NCBI GenBank assembly: GCA_032358165.1
Contig: JAALGY010000062.1
Span: forward strand, 1,736,001-1,800,000
Origin: Diplosphaera chodatii
Lineage: Eukaryota; Chlorophyta; Trebouxiophyceae; Prasiolales; Stichococcaceae
DNA length: 64,000 bases
Direction: 5' to 3'
Numbering within the stretch: position 1 is the first letter of the stretch; every line of letters begins with the position of its first letter. Under the pieces are notes generated by a model, which worked only from the letters and a program-made list of their open reading frames with translations, made no database searches and had not been told where the DNA came from. The translations under genes and the position numbers were made by a program. Positions 24,834 through 36,430 of the stretch are shown here, piece by piece.

Positions 24834-27720
24834 ATGAGCTTTGACTCGAGCTTCGACCACGGCTCGATGCAGGAGCCGCTGCGGCACCACAAGCAGTATG
24901 TCAAGATCAAGGACCTCAACAGGTCAGCCCCTCTGCATGTACTGAACCTTTGCCCAACTGAGCTGCACATGCCGTTCAGGTCCTGTTGCTTCTGAACGCC
25001 AGCTACCAATATGAGGCAGTCCACAACGTGGCAGACGGAGGGATGTCCTGTGACGCCCGCATGCGCACCCCGTGCAGCGGGACCTCGGGGTTCGTGCAGC
25101 TGGCGTACAATCTGCAGACGGGGGAGCAGGTCGCGATCAAGTTCATCGAGCGCGGCATCCAGATGCAGCGCATCGTGGCGCGCGAGCTGCTGAACCACCG
25201 CATGTGCGCGCTGCACCCCCACATCGTGCAGCTCAAGGTGCGCTGGCCCCGCGCGCCCCGCGAAACTCACTCTATGCCGCATGTCTGCTGCTCGAGTCCT
25301 CAAAGGGCGGCACACGTCTGCAGGACTGCAGATGCTGCCTCGCGCCGCACCGGTGTCACTGCTTGCATGCTTGTGCTGACGGTGGGCATGTCCCGGGACG
25401 CTCACGGCATCCGTCTGGCCTGCAGGAGGTGTTCCTGACGCCGCACCACCTGGCCATCGCCATGGAGTACGCAGCGGGCGGCGACCTGTCGGAGTATGTG
25501 CAGGCGAACAAGCTGCCCGGGGTGCGCACCCAATCCCTGTAGATTCTAGAATTGATGTGGCATGAAAGCGGCCTGTTTCTTATGCTGCCGACCCTAAGTG
25601 GGCATCGCGCTTCACCCAACCAGAAGCTGACCGATGTCAGTGCCGTGTGTGTAGATGGGCATCCTGGAGTCGGATGCGCGGTGGCTCTTCCAGCAGCTGC
25701 TCATAGCGGTGGACTACTGCCACCGCCTCGGGATTGCCAACCGCGACATCAAGGTGTGCCCAGACACCGGCCACCAGTCCGCTAGCATCAGCACACACCA
25801 TGGTCCCCAAGGCCGCGGCACTCGAGCAGCAACGGAACAGGCAGCACAGCCAGCTGTGTGAATGGGAGTCACACAGCTAGCTGTGCTGCCAGTGCCGTTT
25901 TGGTATCAAGCTGTCAGCCTGATGGTGCATGCCCAGCACCCTGCAGCCTTTCGGCATTGCTCAACTATGTGGCCCCTGCGGTGCTGCAGCTGGACAACGT
26001 GCTGCTGGACGGCAGCCTGCCGCTGCCCATCATCAAGATGTGCGACTTTGGGTACTCCAAGGACGAGGACTCGGGCTCGGTGTGCAAGACCGCCTGCGGG
26101 ACGCCCGAGTACATGGCGCCCGAGGTGCGCCGGGGACGCACTTCAGACGCCCAACAAACTTGTTGGCAGTGTCCGAGGTCGCATGGCACTTCGGGCGGCA
26201 CCGTGCCGTGAATGAGATGCTAGCACGTGTGTCAGCAGGATGCTAAACAGGTTGGAAGGCCGTCTTGCTTGTTGACATGTTGCCGCCAGTGCGATGTGCC
26301 ATGCTGCTGCAGGTGCTGGACACCGAGTCGTACGACGGCAAGCAGGCGGACATCTGGTCGTGCGGCGTCATGCTGTACGTCATGCTCACCGCGCAGGTGT
26401 GATGTCACTGCCCACCATGGCACGCCTTCCATCAATGCTCGCTGACAGTGTTCCTGACGTCTGTTGCGGCCACCAGGCAACCCTGCTGCTGGCAGTCCCC
26501 CGACGTCTGCATCACCAGCCGGCTGACCCGCCCGCTGTGCGGTGCGCAGTTCCCCTTCAGGCGGCCGGGGGACAACGCAGTGACGGGCGTGCGCCGCATG
26601 CAGCTCATGTTCGAGCGCATCATCGCAGCCGACTACGCGCCCATCACACATGTGCGCTGTGCAACATGCTGATGCCCACATGTCAGACGTCGCACCAGCT
26701 GCAGCTTGTACCGCACCCGCTGTGCCGTGACACTCCTGACAGGCGCTTGCAGGCAAAGTGCTCATCATGACACACCATCTCACCTTTGTTTTCAGGTCTC
26801 TGAGGCGTGCCAGGATTTACTCCGGCGCATGATGACCAGCGACCCGACAAAACGCATCAGCGTGCAGGTGCATTGCAGAAGCACAGCCATTCGCTGGCAT
26901 GCTATGCTGCAAGCTCTGTGCGACCCCAGCTTGAGATCTTCTTGCATGACTACAGTGTCGCTCACTCCGGAGCCTGCTGCCTGCAGGGCATCATGCAGCA
27001 CCCCTGGTTCCTGCACGACCTGCCCCCCGGCACCCTGGACGTCAACACCCAGCTCCAGTCCACCGACACCGAACGGTGCGGCCCACGCAAAAGCTGAAGT
27101 GCCATACGATGGTTGCCTTCAGCTCGAACGTCGTGCGTGCTTCTAGTGCAAGATCGTGGATGTCGGCGCAATGAGCCAAGGCACTGCAACATGCCGCGCA
27201 TCAGCAGGCGACCTATAAACCCTTCGATCACACGCGCGCAGGTACAGCAGCTGCCGGCAGACGTCGCAGGAGATCCTGGAGCTGGTGAACGCGTGCAACG
27301 CGCAGCGCGACAACCACAAGCGCCGGGTGACCGACATCAGGTCAGTTGGGGCCCGCACGCAGCAGGCCCACCCCCCGCGAGCGGCGCCGGCAGCGGCGCC
27401 CGTGCCCAGTTGATGCCCCGGCCAGCGCCAGCCGCGGCTGCCTTCCATGTGCGCCAACAGCCCCCGGCCCCCTGCGCTGCACCCGCTGCCCGTGCCGCCT
27501 GCATGCAGCTGCACCACCAGACATCTGACACATGCCAGCCACACGGGGCGTCTCCCCTGCCACCTCTGCCATCCTCACCCGAGAGGGCCACGAACCCTTG
27601 TGCATGTTTGGAAGCAGGAAGCTGGCGACGATGGCTGCGGGCGCGGGGTCGGCGGGCCGCCACTCCGGCTCCAGCACCAACAGCAACCACAGCAACCAGA
27701 CCAGCATCCAGGGCCACTGA
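24834..27720 (+). CDS. SnRK2-like serine/threonine protein kinase
   Basis: SnRK2 kinases act in osmotic, salt and nutrient stress signalling in the plant lineage. ATG 24834 begins [20 protein letters not shown] then QYVKIKDLN, which splices in phase to [20 protein letters not shown] and IKF with the ATP-anchoring Lys (about 25075-25145). Then come [40 protein letters not shown], the catalytic loop [16 protein letters not shown] split by an intron, and the DFG segment [20 protein letters not shown] with [11 protein letters not shown] (about 26035-26125). [20 protein letters not shown] is the typical SnRK2 helix. The C-terminus [20 protein letters not shown] continues to a Ser/Asn-rich tail and TGA at 27718-27720; the last junction (27340 to 27632) is in phase. 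Two departures are seen: the HRD His is Asn, and the first glycine of the P-loop is missing. About ten exons. Confidence 0.9.
25840..25890. repeat. 22-bp inverted repeat with one mismatch inside a SnRK2-like intron
   Basis: Arms at 25840-25861 and 25869-25890 pair over 22 positions with a single mismatch and a 7-base loop (25862-25868). The repeat lies in the intron that splits the kinase catalytic loop, between the RDIK exon and the LDNVLL exon. Its size resembles the Ku80 intron hairpin at 2422-2466 but its sequence is different. Confidence 0.88.
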
Positions 27721-28863
27721 TGCCGCCCCGCACAACGGCGCGAGCGGCTGTGCTTGTGGCAGCTGGCCAGTGGCTCATGTGGAGAAAACGCTTGGGGATA
27801 CGCGCCACACAGTGGAGCAGCCGATCTCGAGTGGCAGTGCTGCTGCGCTCTCAACAGCGGCTACAGCAGCTGAGGAAGCCTCATGCCACTGCGCAACCGC
27901 TGCGGTGCCGGCAAGTGCACATCCCTGACATCAGCTCTGCACAGCGGCAGCAGCCAAACTAGGGCATCACTTGTCAGCTGTGCAGTGTTGCAGCCACCGG
28001 ACTGGCATACATCATGTGCTATTCGAACCATGATAACATTACTGGGCATGGGCAAGGGTTTGACTGAAGGGGGACTGCTCGGAGGTGTTGCTCTGGGGTT
28101 GGTGATGTGCGGCAACCTGCCCCCGGGTGCAATCAGACACCGAAAGGCAGCCAGGGCAGTCCCGGCCATCAGGGAGTCGTTTTGCTATGACTATTCATGC
28201 TGAGGCTGCCTGCAGCCGCGCAGGCAGCCTGCAGCGGCTTCTACAAGAAGCAACACGATGTCTGTTTGGCGGCAGTGTGGGAAGGCGCCAGGTCTCCGAG
28301 ACCACTAGAGGCCAGTCGGGTGGATCTTGCTCCGATTTTGAATAGGTTTGACAGTAGAACCCTTTGTTTTGGCCAGAACAGAGTCATGTGACCTCTCCAT
28401 AAACTGGGCGTGCTTACAACTGACAGCAAAGCGGCAGCGGTTAACCCTCCTATGCCCAACGCCCAGCCATAAACTCCCCCTCCCCAGGTCTATCTTCCTT
28501 GCTCAGTACAGCTGCAGAGAAGGGGCAGTGCGGGGCCATTGCTGATGTGATGGCGCTCGCTGCAGTGGAGCAGCAAGTGCGCCAGATGTATCTGCAGGAT
28601 CGCCACTGCCGCGGGCAGACGTGTCCGCGGCGGCGGCACGCTGCAAAGGCTCTGCTGTTGCGTCCTCCTGCATGGCAGCAGGGCCTCAGATTGCTGGGGT
28701 CGCCATGGTGGCATATCATATTTGGGATCTGCAGGACGATCACGGGCAGGTCAGCTCAATGCCACACTGTCATCACGGGCTTGGTGTTCCTGCACACAAA
28801 CGATCCCACTCCAGCCTTCCTTTCAAACCAAACACAGCAGACTGCCTTTCTGCTGTTCTCCAA
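27721..28863. other. Convergent region between the SnRK2-like and TFIIS-N genes
   Basis: The region is about 1.1 kb and should contain two 3' untranslated regions. A plus-strand open frame near 28499-28866 (it includes AAVEQQVRQMYLQDRHCRGQ) looks mildly protein-like but lacks splice context or a known motif. A perfect 11-bp inverted repeat sits at 28203-28230. Confidence 0.4.
28203..28230. repeat. 11-bp perfect inverted repeat downstream of the SnRK2-like gene
   Basis: The arm AGGCTGCCTGC (28203-28213) is complementary to 28220-28230 with a 6-base loop. It lies about 480 bp past the SnRK2-like stop codon in the convergent 3' region. A GC-rich hairpin here could mark an RNA 3' end or be incidental. 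Confidence 0.6.
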
Positions 28864-30679
28864 CTAGTGAGTGGTCACCTCCAGCATGCGCCGCCAGGCC
28901 TGCACCAGGAACTCGGCGCCCTCCGCCACCGCCGTGAACACATGCTGCACACATCTGGCGAGCCGCACATCAGGCGCTGTGGGACCTCAAACTCCAAGGT
29001 GAGCTGCGATGGCTTGTGGCAGTTTGCACCCATGCGTCAGATTCCGACGAGCGCATGACTTCACACGCCACTGTGAGTGGAGGGCACCGTACCCTGCGCA
29101 GGGGCAGCACAGCCGCCCCGATCTGGGAGCCGAGCAGCAGCGGCGCGGTCATGGGGTACTGTGCCAGGTACGCCATCGTCAGCAGCATGCCCCGCAGGTC
29201 CGGCCCCGCAGCCAGCCGCCTGTGAACAAGGAGTGGTATGCTGTCTACATCAGTTGAGTGCCTGTACGGAACACATAGTCATCACACGTCCCTTGAAGGA
29301 CGCAAATGCTTGCGCAGCTGCATCCAGCCAAACATCAGCACTGTCTGCCTGGGCTCGCCGGGTGTCCAACCCTGAAACTGCTGCTGCGACTCACTGCAGG
29401 TTGTTGGCGATGGTCCTCAGGTCCTGCACCCGCGTGTCAGCACTGAACGGAGCCCCGGCGGCCGCCGCCGCCGGCATGTTGATGCCAGCCGCGGCGCGGG
29501 CAGCAGCAGGTGCCGCTGCTACTGGCGAGCAGCCGGGCACCATCACCGCAGGCACTGCTGGTGCGGGAGCACCCGTCACAGCGTCGCCAGCTGCGGCGGC
29601 TGCAAGGCTGGTCGGCCCGGGGCTGTGCGCGCCCGGCCGCAACGCTGGCCGACTCGCCGCGGCCGGGTGCGGTGCTGAGCCGCTGCCGCGGCGCAGGCCG
29701 GCCACTGAGGGCACCAGGAACAGCGGCACCGCGACGCCGCCTGCACCTTGCGATCTGCAGTATTTTGTCTTTGATGGTAGGAAGCTGGTCACATGTGCTC
29801 GCTCAATCAGATACACTCCATGATTGTGTTTGAGTACGCGCTGCACCTGCCATGTGCACCTTCAGCATCAGGGGACCAAGCCCGTTTGGAGAGTGCCCTG
29901 GCAGCCTGCTGGTTCCAGGAGTCGTCCTGCAGTTTGCAGAGGCACAGGGCCTTCAACTCAAGGCACGCAGCAGGCGGCACTCGCGGTGCATGGGATTGGA
30001 TGTGGCAGGGTATACCAGCATAGCATATTGGTACAAACGAGGCTCACGTTTGCCGAGTTGCGCAGCAGGATGTGGCGCAGCTGCGGCGCCTTGGCCAAGT
30101 AGGCGGGGGGCGGCTGGAAGTATGAGGCATCATGTGCGCTGCCTGGCGGCGGACGCAACATTGCGCACAGTATTTCTGGTGCTGCGAGACCGTATTGCAT
30201 GTCACTGAGCAATATAAGAACAAGCATTGTCCTCTGTTCCAGCATGTCGACCATGCAGGCGTCAGCCACACCGTCATCTAAGAAATGCCTTTCTTCCGGT
30301 TGAGAGAGCAGCCGACCTATATATCATGAGATACAACTGACAGTGTACCTGCCACCGCCAGGCGCCTGATGTATATGAGAGAGGGGGGCTGCAGGAAAAC
30401 AGGCTCCTCCCTAGCTGCAGGAGCATCGGGACTCACATCAGGAGTGCCCTCATAGTTAGGTGCAGCTACATCAGGGCTGCTGTGGATGGCTTGCTCTGGT
30501 TCGACAGCCGACGTGCACACTGATTGACGACCTTCTGAGATGCCTGTTGCATGACACCTGGACACAGCTGCAGCAGGAGCGCATGCGCTGTCGGCATGAC
30601 CGCCACATGCACCTCCACAGGCTGTTGCGCTGCCAGCTGCGGCCAGTGAGGTGGCTGCTGGGACGGCCTGCGATGCTGC

Positions 30680-30738
<59 letters not shown>

Positions 30739-31239
30739 AGCAGGGTGATTTGGTGCCTCTGGCTGCCGGTCTGCAGGGCCGAGCTGCACAGGCTGCCCGT
30801 GCTGCAAGCCCACCTGCTGCTGCCGTGGCTGCGGTCGCCAGCGATGCGCGGTCGTATGCAATGCTGAAACCCGGGAGGGCGTGGGCACCTGCAGCTGCGG
30901 TGGGGCATCGGGGCGCTGAGGAGGTGCCGCTGCAGATAGAGCAACCGTGGGAACCTCGGCTGCAGGAGCTGACGATGCCGGCTGGGAAGCTGCCACTGAT
31001 GTGGCTTTCGGCTGCCTCTGGCGTCGCCTGTGCAGCGGCCGTTGTTGCCAGTGGTCATGCGCCAATGCCCTGCCATCAGAAAGCTGGATGTGGCTTACGC
31101 TCCGGCAAGGCATCCAGATTCGAGGCAGCCACAGGCTCTCTGTCCTCTCATAACTATGGCAAGGGTCAATGTGACCATCGGAAGTGATGGTTATAATGCC
31201 GTGGCCACTGAGTAGTGCACCTGTTGCAGGCGCCGACAT
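28864..31239 (-). CDS. TFIIS N-terminal (LW) domain protein with a polyglutamine tract
   Basis: The TFIIS N-terminal domain is a helical bundle that docks elongation factors and related nuclear proteins. Here it lies at the extreme C-terminus: DTRVQDLRTIANNL (about 29435-29394), then MLLTMAYLAQYPMTAPLLLG and SQIGAAVLPLRR (about 29180-29105), then HVFTAVAEGAEFLVQAWRRM with LEVTTH and TAG at 28866-28864. The pattern PMTapLL..sqIGaaV..LRrH matches the family. The N-terminal part is long and disordered, with a 21-residue glutamine tract at 30676-30738 and a Pro/Ala-rich region (29440-29750). I place the start at the ATG at 31239 (MSAPATGALLSGHGI), but an in-frame ATG at 31341 is also possible. 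Exons at about 30430-30370 (EEPVFLQPPSLIYIRRL) and 30140-30030 (FQPPPAYLAKAPQLRHILLR) look real. No TFIIS zinc ribbon is visible, so this is not classical TFIIS. Confidence 0.75.
30676..30738 (-). repeat. CAG/CTG trinucleotide repeat coding 21 glutamines
   Basis: There are 21 uninterrupted codons on the minus strand, 20 CAG and one CAA. They sit within the disordered part of the TFIIS-N-domain protein. The CAG purity suggests length polymorphism between strains. Confidence 0.95.
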
Positions 31240-32225
31240 GTTGCGGCAGCTTGCTGCACACTTGCGAACGCGCGCAGCCCTGATGACGCTGATTGTTGTC
31301 GTCTTCGTGTGGCTCGATGTGTATCGTATCATATTAAACATCGCTCAGAACAAAGTCCCCTGGTTGCGGGCCTGCGGTGTGACGGTGCTCCCGGTGTCTG
31401 TGGCTGCTCTTGCGACGCAGCAGCTGACTGCACCTGCACCGACCAGATCATCTTCATATCTCAGCATCAGGAACTCCCGCGCATGCAGCACCACGCCTGC
31501 GATGGTCGATGTCAGTCCCAGGATGGTGTCGAGGGCATTTGCATGCATTGCACTAGATGCACTACATCGGCAAGGTGACGGCGATGCAGTTGTGTGATGT
31601 GTCGCACAATATCCCAGGCCTTTTCTGCTCTTTGTGAACTACCAACGAGCTGCTGTCATGGTGTGCAATGCGCACTTGGTTGTTCCGAGGATGTGTGTCT
31701 GATTGAAACGCTTCCTACAGGATGTGCAAATGCCCGACGTTCTGGACCGCGTGATGTTTGTGCTGCTCAAATCATCTATGAGACGTTGATTGAGCAGCAG
31801 ATCGCACACCTTCAACTTGATCGCGGACTCATGCACAATTGATCTCTCGACCGTTACACCGTTTGCCATGCGTGACAGGCTGTCTGGTAAGTTGCATCAT
31901 CAATGCAAATTCCTGGCACGCCCACTGGGCGAGTGGGCTGTAGGCACCCAAACAGGGTGCATGCTGGACTGGGGGCGATTCACTCTGCCCCTTGGCATCC
32001 CGCCGCTGCATTATGCTACGGTGCGTCTGAGTGTCCAACTTGTTCCCACAGTGGGGCTCTGCATGCTGGAGTGACAGCTCACAGTCCCGCGTCAAGTTGG
32101 TGGGCACAGCTGAGCCTGTGCGACTCCTTGTTAACACTGGACAGGTGCTGCTGAGAGCAAGTCGCGAACTGCTGCGGCGACAGCAAGCAGCCGGGCTCTG
32201 CAATGCTGCGCTGACTCATGTCAAC
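31240..32225. promoter_or_regulatory. Divergent region with unresolved coding-like patches
   Basis: The gap separates the TFIIS-N start (minus) from the TKL kinase start (plus). Several patches look protein-like but I could not join them. On the minus strand there is MANGVTVERSIVHESAIKLK from ATG 31869, and LDTILGLTSTIAGVVLHARE near 31535-31475. On the plus strand there is a frame directly upstream of the kinase ATG (LLRASRELLRRQQAAGL). A small gene, extra N-terminal exons of a neighbour, or chance open frames are all possible. Confidence 0.35.
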
Positions 32226-35200
32226 ATGGCAACCGGCACCACGCTGAGCCTGGCGCTGGGCATCCCCCTCGCCGTGGTGTCGATCCTCCTGGTCATCAAA
32301 ACGGGTGCGGCGTACTGACGTTGAACATGTGCAACGTTATGGCAGATCCGCACAAGCGCCTGGCCGAACTATCTGCCGGATGTCCATGACGCAAGCGTGC
32401 CTCGCTGCTGTTCCACTGCTGCTCTGATCTCACCTCACTGCACCATCCTGTTGGCACTGCAGTCATACTCTGCCGGCTGCTGATCTACCGCACCAGGAAA
32501 CTGCGAGCGGCGCATGCACAGTGGTCGGCACTGGGCATTGGCGACTGGGAGATCAGCAAGTCGGACGTCAAGTACGTGCAATGATCACAGCTGGAGCTTG
32601 CCTTACGCCTGACCCTGAGCCTGCTGAAGCCTGATACTACCTGACAAGCTGCACTCCCCAGATACCTGCAGGTGACACGAACATTTGCTTGCTTCCACTT
32701 CCCGACTGCATGCTGACATTGTGTTGCTGCTGGCAGGGTAGCAACAGATGTGGAGGGTGGGGACATAGTCCTAGGACGCGGCACATTCGGCTTGGTGCTG
32801 GAGGGCATCAAGGGCGGTGTGCAACCCGTGGTGAGCTGCTACGCTAAGCGCACGGGAATGCAAGCAGGTTGCCAGTCTGCAGTTTGTGACCTGGGGTGCT
32901 CAGAGCCCCCAAGATGCTGACCTCCTTGCGAATGTCGTGATAGGCCATCAAGACTATGAGTCGCAGCGGGGACCGGACCTCGGAGGTGGCCTTTATCCGA
33001 GAGATTGCAATGCTCAAGTGCGCAATGCAACCCAATGCTGCCCTGCAGAGCCAACCTGCAGTGCACGCCCTTGCTGTCCGATGGCACTATGGATGAGATT
33101 CTGACTATTCGAAGCAGGACTTCGCAGGCTCAGCGGGTGGACTGTTGACGCAGGTATCTAAGCCGGGATCGTAACATCGTGCAGTTCTACGGTGCCTGCG
33201 TGCAGAGCAGCAGCATGCTGCTGGTTGCAGAGCTGATGGAGGTAGGGACACTCCGAGGTGCTGAAATGCCCACATGCCCTGTTGGTTTCGCAGCCGGCTG
33301 CACCACGCTTGTCTTCCAGCTGCCCGCAAGCGCTCAAGCAACATCCCTGCAGCAACACAAGTGTCCAAGAGCATGTCTTATACATCGCGTTGCCGCTGCA
33401 GGGTGGCGATCTGCGCACAGCCTTGAACAATGACACAACGGGACACTTTTCCTGGTGGCAGCAAGGTGTGGCCAGTCGTGCTCTGTGGACTATGCTACTC
33501 TTCATGCTTCATATTCAGCAGACGGCACCAGCAAGGAGTGGGGAGGGATGCATGTCAATCAAGGATGCAACGAAAACCTGCCACATGTAGCACAGGCAAG
33601 GGCATCGCCGTGGATGTGGCGCGTGGCCTGGCGTTCCTGCACAGCTGCGGTGTCATCCACCGCGACATCAAGTCCCGCAATGTGCTGCTGACCGAGGTAT
33701 GGGGTCGAAGCATGCATGCTTTATGCACTGGTGCACGCATGTTTTGGCGGGAGCAGTAAACCGTTGTCAGTGATGTAGACTTTTTGCAGCTGACCAAGCT
33801 GACGGACGCAGTGGTCATCTGCCCATGGTCATACAGACCACAGTGCACAATATGCTTGGGGCCCTGTTGCAGTCCGGAAGGGCGAAGATTGCTGATGTGG
33901 GGCTCGCAAAGATGGCAGGCGGCGATTGCCAGCCGCACCGTGATCAGGTGCTTCCTAGCTTGTGTGTACTGATGTCAAAACCATCATCACCAATCAGTGC
34001 CAGGTGACAGCAATGCACCGCGCTCTGCAATTTGCACCCATATCACCTCTGGTGTGAGCAGCACGCACTGATGGACAAGTCACTTGTGTATTGTCTAGGT
34101 GTTCGGCACCCTGTCCTGGGCAGCTCCCGAGGTTCTGATGGGGGAAAGGTGCGAAGGCCATGCTGACCGCAGTCTGCAGGCCAATCACAGATCCGTCAGC
34201 TGGAAGCAAGTTGAGTTCGATGGAATGTGTATACTGCAGGGCTAGTGAGAAGGTTGATATATATGCGCTGGGCGTTGTGCTGTGGGAGATCTGCACCGGT
34301 ATCATGCCATCGGTGCGACCACTTGAACCATCATTGGCTGGCGTTGCACTGTCCGCGTGCTTGATGAAGCCTGACCATGTATGCTGCGCACCAGCGCCAT
34401 GTTCCACAGCTGCGCTGCAGCATCCTGTCGGCCTGCTGCATGAGTGCGCCTGTGTCTGTGGCATGCAGCGCGGCGGCATCAGGGAGGTGCAGCCCGATGA
34501 GGCTCCACCGGCGGTGGCGATGCTGATCGCCACCTGCATGCATCTCGAGCCCCTGTGCCGGCCCTCAGCCCGCGAGGTCTGCCGGTGCGCCACATGCCTC
34601 TGCTGTACTGCTGCAGTGCCCGCAAGGCATACTCCCTGGGCTTCCAGGTGAAGACTCGTCCGCTGAGCAGGCTGCAAGCCTGACTTCTGGTCAACCAGGC
34701 GAAGCAGCAGGCCATACTCCAGACGCAAGTTCATGTGCATATGGCAGCTCACAGCTGTGTTGCTGAGATGGTTCCTCAGCGCGGCACCGGACCAAGCCCC
34801 TGGCTGTCCTCTCTGCAGGATGCTGTACAAGGCGGCACCAGTGTGGCAGGAGCCGCCAGATGTGCACGAGCTGCTGGATGTGTCCGCCCCTGACATCTCA
34901 GCAGACACGGTTTGTGGACTCTTCCTTTGCTCATACCTTTGCAAGCAAGCATGCAAGTGCCCACGGTGGTGATCGCCTGCGCTTGACTCACTGTCTTCGA
35001 GTCTGCATAGAACCGCATCTTGTTGCCACGTGCCACACTGGTTTCCGAACGCGTGAAATAGCATCCATTCTCTTCACATCTGGAAGCAATATAAGGACAG
35101 GCACATGATGCCCGTGATCATCCAATACGTGGTGTCATGCAGTGCAGAATAGCTTCGCTGCCTGCTCGGCTTGCATGCCACCAAGCAGCCACCTTAAGCG

Positions 35201-36037
35201 ATGTGCAGATGGACGGACGTGACTCTGACTCGATTCCTGCTGCAGGATCTGCTGCCCCCGGTAGTGAGCGGCAGCACCAAGCCCCCCGCAGCGGGAACTG
35301 CTGACGCTGACCGCCAGCTCACCGATCGCCTGGCTGCTGAAAAGCCGCAGCTGCAGGTGTTGATTGATATTGCACAGCGCCACCTATCCTGTGATCACGC
35401 TTAACGTGCTCATGACATGTAGCAGACCACGCACGACCTCCCATGATGCAAAGACGGAGCCATTGTGGATGCTTGAGTACAAACAGACTGCTGCAGGGCC
35501 TGATCCGGGGCATCCGTGCCCGGCTGGAGGCCACACGCAGCGCTGACAGCAGCAGCAGCGGCACCAAGGCCACACTCATCAGCCGCACCTCGAGCAGCGG
35601 CGGCACGCCTAATCCGCCTGTGGAAGGCAGCGTTGCACAGGTAGGCTCCCTGTGGGTGGTCTTCGCACGCGGTTCCAGATGTTGCACAGGCTGGTGGGTG
35701 CTGATATACTGTGTTCCTCGCTTGTCAGGAGGCGGAAGTACCAAAGCCAGGCTGGTGGTCTCGTCTCCGCTTGTGGCTGTCCACGCCCTCCCAGTGGCGT
35801 GGCGGCGGCAGAGTGGCAGACCTGGGCGGCGGCAGCCAGCTGGATGCTGGCAGTGCTGAGAGACGCAGCAGTGAGTGGGAGACGATGCCGACAGTGCGCC
35901 GGGCCAATGTGGCAAAGCGGCTGGCAGCGCCGCCACCGCTGCATGCCAGCAGCATAGTGCCCAGCGCCGATGCAGGTACCGAGCAGGGTGATGCTGCTGC
36001 AATAGCAGTGGAAGCCGGGCAAGCAGCAGACGTCTAA
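32226..36037 (+). CDS. Membrane-anchored TKL-type (Raf-like) protein kinase
   Basis: From ATG 32226 the protein starts [20 protein letters not shown] then LLVIKT, one hydrophobic segment that should anchor it in a membrane, followed by basic residues. The kinase domain runs in phase over many short exons: P-loop [15 protein letters not shown] (32759-32803), [20 protein letters not shown] (catalytic Lys, 32948-33007), [20 protein letters not shown] (33172-33231), [11 protein letters not shown] (33402-33434), [14 protein letters not shown] (33649-33690), [14 protein letters not shown] (33884-33925), [17 protein letters not shown] (34100-34150) and [17 protein letters not shown] (34251-34300). 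The metal-binding motif is DVG rather than DFG. The tail is disordered, with [20 protein letters not shown] and [17 protein letters not shown], ending TAA at 36035-36037. The start is tentative because an extracellular part could lie upstream. Ligand and substrate are unknown. Confidence 0.82.
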
Positions 36038-36430
36038 CGGTGGCAACATAGTGTAAGGGGTGCACTGTATTGAGGCGTGATAAGGCGTGCACCAAACATC
36101 CCGAGTACCCGACGAGGACACAGCCTGTGGGCTTGATGAGATGTTGCCAGACTGATGCTCACCACTCTTGATCTGAAATCATGGTCTAAGTGTCCTGCTC
36201 TAACTGTGTCAAGATGCAAACGCAAGCAGTGCCTCAACAATGTGTTGATCGCATGACGAAGGGTCTGCAGCTTGCATAGTTGTTCAATTGTCTCAAGGGT
36301 GTGGTGACCTGTCATCCGCCCCGCTCACATGATGATCCCATTGCGCCGGGTCACTGAGGTGCAATGCTCCCTTGCTGTCCACCAAGACTGCCGTCATAGA
36401 ACGCCCGTTCGAGGCAACGCCAGTCGCAAG
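36038..36430. other. Convergent 3' region between the TKL kinase and SAP30
   Basis: This 393-bp gap should hold the 3' untranslated regions of both genes. No other feature is recognisable. Confidence 0.5.

Noticed and set aside
28499..28867. Plus-strand gene with AAVEQQVRQMYLQDRHCRGQ
   Set aside because: It has no partner exons or motif and lies in a convergent 3' region; kept only as a remark on that gap.
30460..30867. Plus-strand poly-Leu and poly-Ala frames
   Set aside because: They are alternative readings of the CTG repeat. The minus-strand polyglutamine frame belongs to the gene with the TFIIS-N domain.
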